From Dyella sp. GSA-30 (GTDB lineage Bacteria; Pseudomonadota; Gammaproteobacteria; Xanthomonadales; Rhodanobacteraceae), in contig NZ_AP027042.1 in the NCBI RefSeq assembly GCF_027924605.1, forward strand, positions 3,511,524 to 3,575,523: a DNA stretch of 64,000 bases, written 5' to 3'. The position numbers and the translations under genes are program-made. Every line of letters starts with the position of its first letter. Position 1 is the first letter of the stretch. Below the pieces are notes generated by a model. It had not been told where the DNA came from. It was given only the letters and a program-made list of their open reading frames with translations, and ran no database searches. Below, piece by piece: positions 56,701 through 64,000 of this stretch.

Positions 56701-57157
56701 GACCTGTCGTCAGATCGAAGCGCAGGCTCGCCTGCTCGTGGCGCAGCAGTGAAACGCGCGCTCGCTGCTCTGTTTCCGACATGCCGTCCAAATCGACGAC
56801 GGGCAGCGGAATATCGATGTGCGCGTGGGCTACTTGTCGCGGCACTCCGTTCTTCATTTCAAAGACTGTGCGCAGCATTTCGTGCCGCCGCACCACTTCG
56901 TTCAAACTCCGTCGCAGGGCATTCACGTCTAGCGCTCCGCGCATGCGGATCGACTGGGAAATGTTGTAATGTGTTTGCCCAGACTCGAACTGGTCGATGA
57001 ACCACAAGCGCTGCTGTCCGAACGACAGCGGGGCTCCTTCCTCTGCATTCGTCAGCCGCGCCGAAGCCATCGCAGTGTTCTGCTTACCGAGCGCGCCCTT
57101 GAGCCGCTTAGCCAGCAGAGCCTCCTTTTCCGGAGAGAGTCCTTGGCCTGTCGTCAT
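53789..57157 (-). CDS. NRPS module C-A-PCP, predicted serine
   Basis: A 1122-aa single module. The C domain (about 40-450) begins PLSFGQQRLWFIDQF and has the active site HHIAYDAWS (the usual Gly after Asp is Ala). The A domain (about 500-920) has YIIYTSGSTGQPKG, LYRTGDLARY and TANGKLDR. Its ten pocket positions read D-V-W-H-L-S-L-V-D-K, from FDVSVW, VVHFVPP, VLCSGEA, NLYGPTEAAVD and the A10 Lys; this is a serine-type code, close to that of EntF. The carrier (about 1010-1080) has FFELGGHSLLLLQ. Its ATG overlaps the stop of the first PKS gene (ATGA at 57154-57157), so serine should be added after the first ketide. Confidence 0.92.
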   Translation of the reverse strand: MTTGQGLSPEKEALLAKRLKGALGKQNTAMASARLTNAEEGAPLSFGQQRLWFIDQFESGQTHYNISQSIRMRGALDVNALRRSLNEVVRRHEMLRTVFEMKNGVPRQVAHAHIDIPLPVVDLDGMSETEQRARVSLLRHEQASLRFDLTTGPLLRLLLLSISPLEHVLLFTIHHIAYDAWSQGILIRELGILYEAFTRGEASPLPELSAQYADYALWERRWLDGEVTTRQLGYWKERLGNAPQLLSLPLDRPRPPIQTHNGEEYRFSVDPVICQKLKGLARENQATLFMVLAAAFSVFLSRYSGQEDICIGTPVANRNNAGSAPLIGFFVNTLVLRTQVDWEVDFSELLRQVRKHALDAYEHQDLPFERLVDGLKLERNVSFSPLYQVMLVLQNAYSDDLRIGDLDIEVEIGERFVAKHDLTLDIMEIDDGLLCCLEYNIDLFERETAARMMDNFVILLSSIVASPRHPIGRLKLLSDSEQRKLLRDFNATRQRFPQDVTIHQLFERYAARHPDAIALEFEGLELTYAETNRRANRLAHHLIEQGIRPGDRVAICMERSTEMVVGLIAVLKAGAAYVPLDPDYPIERLQFMLDDSEPALMLAHEPTRRQTSELRSMSGWVVVDADDTAFTGIAQHDPDSHALGIHAQNLAYIIYTSGSTGQPKGVMNQHDGVVNRLLWAQQQFALTPTDRVLQKTPFSFDVSVWEFFLPLLSGARLVLASPRGHKDPHYLSSIIAQRSITVVHFVPPMLHAFLNYGDMRACGTLRHVLCSGEALPRTLQIRFHGELPRTSLHNLYGPTEAAVDVTYWHCQPDEQHGSVPIGRSIANTQIYVLDRFGQPAPIGVVGELYIGGIQVARGYLKRPQLTEERFVEDRLGDLPGMRLYRTGDLARYGADGVLEYCGRTDFQVKLRGFRIELGEIEMALARIVEVSEAAVTVLDESGDDKQLVAYVRMSASTSKSEHDLRQALSSMLPEHMLPGHIVMIDRFPLTANGKLDRTALPRPGKRVTKTPSEPCTPTQRLLSSAWMEVLKVEDVGIHQNFFELGGHSLLLLQLHAILCARLGIHLQIVDLFQYPTIEKLSWFIDRLSAGGLSSVAGVEPQQETPRASVEPLVGTDGESVAR

Positions 57158-60100
57158 GCTGCTGTACCGGCGTTCAATTCATCTACCAACCGCTGTGCCT
57201 CGAGATCGGACATATTTTCGATCTCCAATCGCACCACTTCCTCCACCCGTTCAGCGAGCGCTGCGATGGTCGGAAGCTCGAACAGGTCACGCAGAGGCAT
57301 GTCGATTTCGAACGCGTTGCGAACTCGGTAGACGACTTGCGTCGCGAGCAGCGAGTGGCCGCCGAGTTCGAAAAAGTCGTCGTTTCTGCCGATGTGTTCG
57401 ATGCCGAACAGATCCTGCCAAATCTCCGCGAGAGCGTGTTCCACATCATTCGCCGGCTCCTGGTAGACGGTCTTCAGCAGGGGCCGCGCACCCGAAATAT
57501 TTGTGCCATTTGGGTTGTCGCTGTTTTGGGTGGCGATGGCTTTGTTTAGCGCTTTGGTTCCGATTCTCACCGATTCGAGATCGACTGGAGTAATGATTAC
57601 TTGCGGAAGGGGGCCGGAATTCAATATGCGCTCGAACAAGGCCGGTGCATCGTTCGGCCCGATGCACTGCGAGAGATAGATCAACTGCTGCTCACGCAGA
57701 TCCGCCGGCAAGCGCATTGCGTGGTCAACGGCCATGCCCACGCCTTGCCAGGTGCTCCAATTCACAACTGTCGCATTGACGCCACGGCTGCGTAGCTCGA
57801 AGGACACTGTATCCAGGAAGCTGTTGGCTGCACTGTACGCGGAGTGACCAATAATAGGCGCTACTGTACTCATCGATGAGCACAGCAGCACAAAGTCAAG
57901 CGGTAGGGGGTCTATTGCTTGCAACAACAAGCGGGTTCCCACGACTTTGGGCGCCATCATTACGTTCATGCCACGTTCGTCGTTAGCTTCTCCAGGCGCC
58001 GCCCCGGATACGCCCGCGGCATGGAATATCCCGTGTACCGAGAGTCCTTCGGCGCGCAGCGCATCCGCCAGGCGAGTGACATCCGCTGCCACAGCCACGT
58101 CCGCCGCCACGTATCGCACCTGCGCTCCGCGTTCACGCAGGGCTTGGATCTGCGTCAGCTTTCGCAGTAGTGCTTCGTCTGCTTGTGCATCCGCCATGTA
58201 CCTCGGCCAGTCCACTTCTGCCGGCAGCGGCGTGCGCCCAACCAAGACCAGCTGCACGCCCCGCGCGGTCGATGCCACATACTCGGCAAAGCACTGGCCA
58301 ATTCCGCCAAGTCCTCCCGTGATCAGATAAACCCCGTTGTCGCGAAGCACCGGTACCTCGCTGCGCTCCAGGGTCACCGCCTCGTACCCATGCTCCCACC
58401 GATAGCTCCCGCGGTAGGCCACTCGCGCCGCCCCGTCGTCGCGGCATATTTCGCGCACCAACCGCGAGCTCTGTTTTTCGCTCAGTGAGTAATCTTTCTC
58501 GATCTCCACGTCGATGTGCCGACACCGGATCTGCGGTTGTTCCAACGGCACCACTTGGCACGGCCCAAGTATCGTCGCCTTTTCCGCGTACAGCTTTTCC
58601 TGTCCGGTCACCGCATGCACACCGTTGCTCACCACGGTCAGCTGTGTCCGCTGCACGATTCCCAGTTTCTGGTAGGCCGCACATAGCGCATACACGCTGT
58701 GCACGCCATCGTCCAGGGACACCTCTACCGGCCCTTCGCCAGGTGTCAAACTCAATAAGTGGGTGATCCGGTCCGGCAAGCGGCCCTGCGATTGCAATGA
58801 CTGCAACAATTGTTCGTAATGTGAGGCATTTCTCGGGTCCAGTCGCCAGTTGTTCGTCCCGCTCTGCTCGAACAGCTCACCCGGCTCAACCATCAGCACG
58901 TCCGTTTCCCATGCCTTCAGTTGCGTCACAAAATGCTGATCCAGACCGTACCGGTCGGTTAGCACGAGATGGCGTTTCCGCTCCGGTTCGCCGCGGCGGG
59001 CACCTTCCGTGCGCTTCCAGCTCGGCGCATAAAACCAATTATCGATGCCCTCACCTCGCCTTTCGGGCGCGGCGCTGGCTACCTTCCGATCGGCCGTCGC
59101 CCCCTCGATCCAATAGCGCTGCCTTTCGAACACGTAGCTCGGCAGCGGAATACGCCGCCGCCGCTCCTGTCCGTAGGTCTGCTTCCAATCCACCTCTACG
59201 CCGCTCTCCCACAAGGCAGCGATCGCCTCCCACCAACTTTCCTGGGCACTCGACCCGCTGCGCGCCGAGGGCAACACGCCAAACGCTTTCACATCCGGCT
59301 TCTGCTGCCGCGCCAATACCGTCAGCGCCGTCCCCGGACCCACTTCCAGCAACACCCGGTTCTCGCCTTCCAACAACTTCGACAGACCCGCACTGAACTG
59401 CACCGGTTCGCGTATATGCGATACCCAGTAACCTGCCTCGCACGCCTCGGCTGCCGTGATCCAATCGCCACTCACGTTCGACAGGTACGGACGCTGCGGT
59501 GCCTTCAGCTCCATTCCCTTCAGACAGTCGGCGAACGACGCCAACATCGGGTCCATCAGGCCCGAGTGAAACCCATGCGATGTCTGCAGTCGCTGGTGCA
59601 CCAAGCCCGCATCCTTCAATCGGCGCTCCAGCTCACCCACAGACGTCTCGCTCGCCGACACCGTACACAACTGCGGTGCATTCAACCCCGACAACCACAT
59701 CTCCTCGCCCAGCAGTGGCTTCAACTGCGTCGGCGTTGCTTGCACCCACAGCATCACCCCGCCTGGCAGCGATTCCATCAGCTGCCCACGCCGGCACACC
59801 ACATACAAGGCCTCTTCCAGGCTCATTACCCCCGACAGGCAGGCCGCCACATATTCACCGACGCTGTGGCCAATCATGGCCGCCGGCTCGATCCCCATCG
59901 ATGCCAGTTGTTTCGCCAATGCATATTCCACTGCGAACAACGCCGGCTGCGCATAGCATGTCCGCCGTAGCTGCTCTTGCGCTTGCGTCTCGTCTCCCGC
60001 CGCCGGAAACAAAATTTGCCGCAGCCCCTCTCCCTGCCAGCGACCCAACTGCTCAAGACACCGGTCCAATTCTTCTCGAAATACGTCCTCGTGCGCGTAC

Positions 60101-61740
60101 AGCTCGCGCCCCATGTTCACCATCTGACTACCCTGCCCCGGAAACAGGAACACCACTTCCGACGGGCCTTTCACCGCCGTCGCCGCCTCTAACGCCCGCG
60201 ACTCCAGCGCGTCCGCCGCTTGCCCCCCCGTGCGGCAAACCACGGCGCGTCGCAGTGCGAAATGCTTTCGCCCCACTTGACTCGTGTACGCCGCATCCGC
60301 CAAATCTGCCTGCGTCGTTCGCAAATACTTCGACAGCTTCCCGCTCATTCCTTCCAGCGAGCCCGCCGTGCGTGCCGACAACAACACAACGTGTACCGGC
60401 CGTTCACTCGCTTCGCTCGCTTCCTGCAACGACTCTTCCACGATCACATGTGCATTTGTTCCGCCAATGCCGAACGAACTCACGCCCGCACGGCGCGGCC
60501 CGGTGTCCACCTCCCACGCCCGAAGGGTCGCGTTCACTTCGAACGGGCTGTTTGCAAAGTCGATGTGTGGATTGGCCGACTCGTAATGCAGCGTTGGCGG
60601 AATCTGCCGATGCTTGAGCGAAAGCACCGTCTTGATCAGGCCCGCCACCCCCGCTGCCGTGTTCAAATGTCCGATGTTCGTCTTCACCGAACCCAGCGCG
60701 CAACGCGCCTTGCGCGACCCAGCTCCCGACAATGCGAATGCATTTTCCAACGCCCGCACTTCGATCGGATCGCCAAGTACGGTTCCGGTGCCATGCGCCT
60801 CTACATAAGAGATTGCGTCCGCGGATAGTCCTGCCGCTCGTAGTGCTTCTTGAATGACGGCAACTTGGCCGTTGACACTGGGCGCAGTGAAGCCAATCTT
60901 GTCCAGGCCATCATTGTTCGTGGCGGAGCCACAGATGACGGCGTGCACAGTATCGCCATCCCGCAATGCAGAGGAGAGGCACTTCAATACGACTACTCCC
61001 AATCCATCCCCTCCCACCGTGCCGGAGGCGCGTCGATCGAATGCCCTACAATACCCGTCTCTGGAAGTAACACCGCCCTCGACGTACCGGTAACCTTGAG
61101 GCTTCAGGGCTGTCACCGATACCCCCCCGGCCAGCGCCATCTCGCATTCACCGTTGCGAATGCTCTGGCAAGCCATATGCACGGCAACCAAAGAAGTCGA
61201 ACACGCCGTCTGCACCGATACGGCTGGTCCGGTGAGATTGAGATGGTAGGCGACCCGAGTGCAGAGGAAATCTTTTTCGTTGCCCACAAGCATCTGCATC
61301 GCTGCGGCGGACATGTCTGCTTGCGACTCGCCCAGGAGGTTGCCTAGGAAATAACCGTTCGTTGCGACGCCTGCGAAAACTCCAATAGCAGAAGCTTCGG
61401 CGGTCGGCGCATAACCCGCACTTTCCAGCGCCTCCCAAGCCGCTTCGAGAAATAGCCGATGCTGCGGGTCGGTTAAGGCAGCCTCGCGCGGGGTTATGCC
61501 GAAGAAAGATGCATCGAAGAGGTCCGAATCGCGGACTGTTGCCGCGCGCTTAATGTAGTTCTTGTCGGCCAGTGTCTTCGCGTCGACACCCGCGGCTGAC
61601 AATTCTTCATCGTCGAGATGGCGAATCATGTCTAAGCCGGCGCAAAGATTTGTCCAAAAGGCATCGACATCGTCACACCCAGGAAATCTTCCCGCCATGC
61701 CGATGACCGCAATTTGATCAACCGACCGTTGTCCGACCAT
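57154..61740 (-). CDS. Type I PKS module KS-AT-KR-ACP (first PKS)
   Basis: A 1528-aa module with KS (Cys in VQTACSTSLVAV, His in VEAHGTGTVLGD and in KTNIGHLNTA), AT (GHSVGEY, SHGFHSGLM: malonyl type), KR (GGLGGIG; Tyr in GHSAYSAANSFLD) and ACP (FFELGGHSLLATQ). It opens directly with the KS (DQIAVIGMAGRFPG), without a loading AT/ACP or CoA-ligase domain, so the starter comes from another protein. ATG 61740 (MVGQRSVDQ) was chosen over 61758 because GAGGA lies 8 nt upstream. Gene order places it first in the PKS-NRPS-PKS line. The middle of the gene is the repeat copy at 58001-60755. Confidence 0.95.
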   Translation of the reverse strand: MVGQRSVDQIAVIGMAGRFPGCDDVDAFWTNLCAGLDMIRHLDDEELSAAGVDAKTLADKNYIKRAATVRDSDLFDASFFGITPREAALTDPQHRLFLEAAWEALESAGYAPTAEASAIGVFAGVATNGYFLGNLLGESQADMSAAAMQMLVGNEKDFLCTRVAYHLNLTGPAVSVQTACSTSLVAVHMACQSIRNGECEMALAGGVSVTALKPQGYRYVEGGVTSRDGYCRAFDRRASGTVGGDGLGVVVLKCLSSALRDGDTVHAVICGSATNNDGLDKIGFTAPSVNGQVAVIQEALRAAGLSADAISYVEAHGTGTVLGDPIEVRALENAFALSGAGSRKARCALGSVKTNIGHLNTAAGVAGLIKTVLSLKHRQIPPTLHYESANPHIDFANSPFEVNATLRAWEVDTGPRRAGVSSFGIGGTNAHVIVEESLQEASEASERPVHVVLLSARTAGSLEGMSGKLSKYLRTTQADLADAAYTSQVGRKHFALRRAVVCRTGGQAADALESRALEAATAVKGPSEVVFLFPGQGSQMVNMGRELYAHEDVFREELDRCLEQLGRWQGEGLRQILFPAAGDETQAQEQLRRTCYAQPALFAVEYALAKQLASMGIEPAAMIGHSVGEYVAACLSGVMSLEEALYVVCRRGQLMESLPGGVMLWVQATPTQLKPLLGEEMWLSGLNAPQLCTVSASETSVGELERRLKDAGLVHQRLQTSHGFHSGLMDPMLASFADCLKGMELKAPQRPYLSNVSGDWITAAEACEAGYWVSHIREPVQFSAGLSKLLEGENRVLLEVGPGTALTVLARQQKPDVKAFGVLPSARSGSSAQESWWEAIAALWESGVEVDWKQTYGQERRRRIPLPSYVFERQRYWIEGATADRKVASAAPERRGEGIDNWFYAPSWKRTEGARRGEPERKRHLVLTDRYGLDQHFVTQLKAWETDVLMVEPGELFEQSGTNNWRLDPRNASHYEQLLQSLQSQGRLPDRITHLLSLTPGEGPVEVSLDDGVHSVYALCAAYQKLGIVQRTQLTVVSNGVHAVTGQEKLYAEKATILGPCQVVPLEQPQIRCRHIDVEIEKDYSLSEKQSSRLVREICRDDGAARVAYRGSYRWEHGYEAVTLERSEVPVLRDNGVYLITGGLGGIGQCFAEYVASTARGVQLVLVGRTPLPAEVDWPRYMADAQADEALLRKLTQIQALRERGAQVRYVAADVAVAADVTRLADALRAEGLSVHGIFHAAGVSGAAPGEANDERGMNVMMAPKVVGTRLLLQAIDPLPLDFVLLCSSMSTVAPIIGHSAYSAANSFLDTVSFELRSRGVNATVVNWSTWQGVGMAVDHAMRLPADLREQQLIYLSQCIGPNDAPALFERILNSGPLPQVIITPVDLESVRIGTKALNKAIATQNSDNPNGTNISGARPLLKTVYQEPANDVEHALAEIWQDLFGIEHIGRNDDFFELGGHSLLATQVVYRVRNAFEIDMPLRDLFELPTIAALAERVEEVVRLEIENMSDLEAQRLVDELNAGTAA
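58001..60755. repeat. 2,755-bp direct repeat, copy in first PKS gene
   Basis: Partner of 49926-52680, with one mismatch at 60723. Both copies are in the same orientation and the same reading frame, so recombination between them would leave an intact PKS gene while removing the NRPS gene. Confidence 0.95.
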
Positions 61741-63226
61741 ATCACTGATCCTCATCAAATTGGCGGCGCGCCTGCGGCTTGCCAGAACTCGACCCTAGTC
61801 TTGATCGCCAAGAGCGAGCATCTTCAACTACTGCCATACGTCTTCAATCAAGTCAGTCTAACTAACTCTCCATCATCGGCTCCACTGGAGTGCGCGATCC
61901 ACTGCGGACAATACGTGTGTCATTCCGATCAGCCCCATCGAATCCTAGGACAGTTTGACCGATACGTCAGCAATTTGCCGCGAAGGAACTTGCCCCTCGC
62001 CGACACAGTGAAGCCTCACTGATCGTACTGACGTAGCGCCTTGAGCAGCAGCCCATGCGAGAACGCTCAGCGCGCGCAAAGATCACGTCGCCACACGGTT
62101 CGCAGCGAGAGCATGTGCTCGGCCATAGTCGCTACGTAAGTGCGTCAGAGAAGTTCGCCTTCTTCTTCGGTTTACAGAACATCGTCGTCACCGCCCCGCA
62201 CTCGGCGCTTCGCACTCCATCACATCTCGCTCTGTACGGCGTGCCGGTCCAGGTTTGATCTCCGCCGAGCACGCTGGCGCGGCATTGGCGCTCTCCCAAA
62301 CGCTGTCCACAAGCCTCATCTTCCAGGCTGGGCAGTAGTACGTAATTTCTTCCGTTTGACCGCACGCTATGGCACCCGTCGACAGCGCTTAGAGGCGCTA
62401 AGAAGCCATAGTCACTCCCCCGCGCGACCTTCGGCGGCCGCGCGTACGCTCAGGCTTTTCGTCACCTCGTGTACCGATGATCATGCCATCGAATCGGCAA
62501 GGCGAGTCTAGTCGGAAGTCGAATGGTCACATCGAAGATGTGTCGCGCCGGTTAGCTGGTCAGCATAGAATTGTGACGGGAGACACGGTACCGATAGTAA
62601 ATCCGCCAATGGCAACGGAGGCGCGAACGACGTCATAGTGCCCGCGCTCACGCGACTCAGAGCGCGATAGCGCTTGAGCTTTGGTATCAATACTGTTGAA
62701 TGAACTCGGCCATCGACAAGCTTTCTGTAATTGCACGAAGTTGATCGCCATGATGGCATCCGCGAACGAAGGCAGCGTGATCTTCGCCGCTGCACGTCTC
62801 AGAATCGCACGTTCGCGGCTAGAGCTACGGAGTAATCAGCAAACCCCATGCTACAGTACTAAAGCGAAATCGAGCGATCAAGGTACGGAAGGCCTTCAAC
62901 GGCGCTGTTAACCGATCCTCACGGCAGCAACCTGTCCAGCGAAGAGACTTACACTTTGTATACCCGTACATACATAAGCTCGGCCGCGAATCACACCCCT
63001 CTTTTTCGTTCCTCGGTTGGCAGTTTGCCTGTGGACAGTGCGCAATTAATTGCGAACCGCGGCAGGAATGTGCGCCTGAAGCAGAGGCGGTGGTATAGCC
63101 GAGTGATCCCTCCGAAAACGAATGCTGGCGCGATCGACATGAAGACGAACCCACAAATAGTTTCGCGCCGCGCGCTGAAATCGTTTTGTTCAGATGATCG
63201 CTAATCCGAATGCAGGGCAAATATCG
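61741..63226. other. Non-coding stretch between the PKS operon and kup
   Basis: No gene, RNA or repeat is recognised in this ~1.5-kb gap between divergent genes. It should hold the promoter of the PKS-NRPS operon near its left end and that of kup near its right end. Short open frames on both strands lack ribosome sites. A small stem is possible at about 62435-62460 (GCGCGACC with GGCCGCGCG). Confidence 0.4.
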
Positions 63227-64000
63227 ATGAATGGCGGCGACAACAAGGCTTTGGTCCGCAAGGCTATTGCGGCGCTTGGAATTGTCTTTGGCGACATTGG
63301 CACCAGCCCTCTATATACCATCCGGAACACCTTTGGTGGCACCAATCTTGCCATCTCCGAGGCGAACGTGTTCGGAGTGCTATCTCTCGTATTCTGGCTG
63401 CTGGTACTCGTTGTCTCGGTTAAATATATTGTCTTCATCATGCGCGCCGACAATAGGGGCGAAGGCGGCATTTTAGCTCTAATGGCGCTCGCTCAACGGG
63501 GCGTTCGCGGCAACAACCGAATGCATCACATTGTCGTCGTGCTAGGCCTGCTCGGTGCGTCGCTGTTTTACGGTGACGGTGTAATAACGCCAGCGATGTC
63601 CGTACTCGGCGCGGTCGAAGGCATTAAAGTGGCAGCGCCCTCACTGGGCCATTTCGTAGTCCCAGTTTCCGTCGCTATCCTGCTCACTTTGTTTCTTATC
63701 CAGAACCGCGGTAGCGGCAAGGTCGGCTCAATATTCGGACCCACGATGTTGCTATGGTTTGTCACCATAGCCATTCTTGGCGCCAAGGAGCTGATCGCCA
63801 TGCCGCATGTGCTGATGGCTCTGAATCCATACTACGGTGTCGCGTTCTTTCTAAAGAATGGTCTTCATGGCTTTCTCGCTCTCGGTGGCGTCGTGCTTGC
63901 GATTACTGGCGGCGAGGCGCTGTACGCTGATATGGGCCATTTTGGCAAGCAGCCAATACGGGCAGCATGGTTCGGCCTGGCTTCGTTTGCCCTTGTGCTG
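63227..64000 (+). CDS. kup: Kup potassium uptake protein, 3' partial
   Basis: The first ~258 residues of a KUP/HAK/KT family K+/H+ symporter. AALGIVFGDIGTSPLYTIRN is the family's first membrane helix with the conserved GDIGTSPLY, followed by FIMRADNRGEGGILALMALA, the second hallmark, and FYGDGVITPAMSVLGAVEGI. Several further membrane spans are visible before the window ends at an open frame. ATG 63227 (MNGGDNK) has AGGG upstream; an in-frame ATG at 63194 adds 11 residues and lacks a ribosome site. It diverges from the PKS operon and marks a return to core genes. Confidence 0.95.
   Translation, partial: MNGGDNKALVRKAIAALGIVFGDIGTSPLYTIRNTFGGTNLAISEANVFGVLSLVFWLLVLVVSVKYIVFIMRADNRGEGGILALMALAQRGVRGNNRMHHIVVVLGLLGASLFYGDGVITPAMSVLGAVEGIKVAAPSLGHFVVPVSVAILLTLFLIQNRGSGKVGSIFGPTMLLWFVTIAILGAKELIAMPHVLMALNPYYGVAFFLKNGLHGFLALGGVVLAITGGEALYADMGHFGKQPIRAAWFGLASFALVL

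Noticed and set aside
1-64000. CRISPR arrays, rRNA and tRNA genes
   Set aside because: No regularly spaced short repeats, and no tRNA or rRNA signatures, were seen on either strand.

Overview
The window looks like chromosomal DNA of a GC-rich gammaproteobacterium. A Xanthomonadales-like host (Lysobacteraceae or Rhodanobacteraceae) is my best guess from the gene mix: an M61 peptidase, KfrA-type proteins paired with tyrosine recombinases, a MacAB-like efflux operon, a hybrid PKS-NRPS cluster and a Kup transporter. No rRNA or tRNA gene was found, so the taxonomy is inference only.

Layout. (1) 1-6750 holds ordinary single genes: an M61-type peptidase that lacks its catalytic Glu, an HD-domain protein, an NTF2-like secreted protein whose signal peptide is shifted out of frame at an A7 run, a methyltransferase-fold protein, a truncated NAD-binding dehydrogenase, a quinone reductase and a divergent LysR regulator. 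(2) 6750-34300 is an accessory region. It has three tyrosine recombinase loci (one an internally deleted pseudogene), two KfrA-like proteins each divergent from a recombinase, gene remnants and long non-coding stretches. Between these lie two candidate conflict or defence operons. Operon A (9752-16060, + strand) encodes a 57-aa ORF, a Rossmann/FAD-type oxidoreductase with a long C-terminal extension, a middle component and an SMC/Rad50-like ATPase. All are joined by 4-bp ATGA overlaps and resemble the ABC-three-component (ABC-3C) layout. Operon B (21697-32181, - strand) encodes a HEPN-like protein, a nitrilase-fold hydrolase, a winged-helix protein with a likely operator, and a 2118-aa protein with an N-terminal Cap4/DUF4297-like nuclease segment and a PIN-like centre. 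I do not recognise operon B as a described system. (3) 34341-39415 is a tightly coupled efflux operon: ATPase, double adaptor, lipoprotein adaptor and FtsX-type permease. (4) 39634-44631 carries a divergent GH13-like protein coupled to a GT4 glycosyltransferase, then a polytopic membrane protein. (5) 45390-61740 is a natural product cluster: a cyclic-peptide-type ABC exporter, a possible BtrH-like protein and a type II thioesterase on the + strand, converging on PKS (KS-AT-KR-ACP), NRPS (C-A-PCP, predicted Ser) and PKS (KS-AT-KR-ACP) on the - strand. (6) The window ends inside kup.

The PKS cluster contains a 2,755-bp direct repeat with one mismatch, shared by the two PKS genes and spaced 8,075 bp apart. 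This implies very recent gene conversion or duplication. The line has no recognisable loading module and no in-cis release domain, so starter choice and chain release must come from elsewhere, possibly from the type II thioesterase or the BtrH-like protein.
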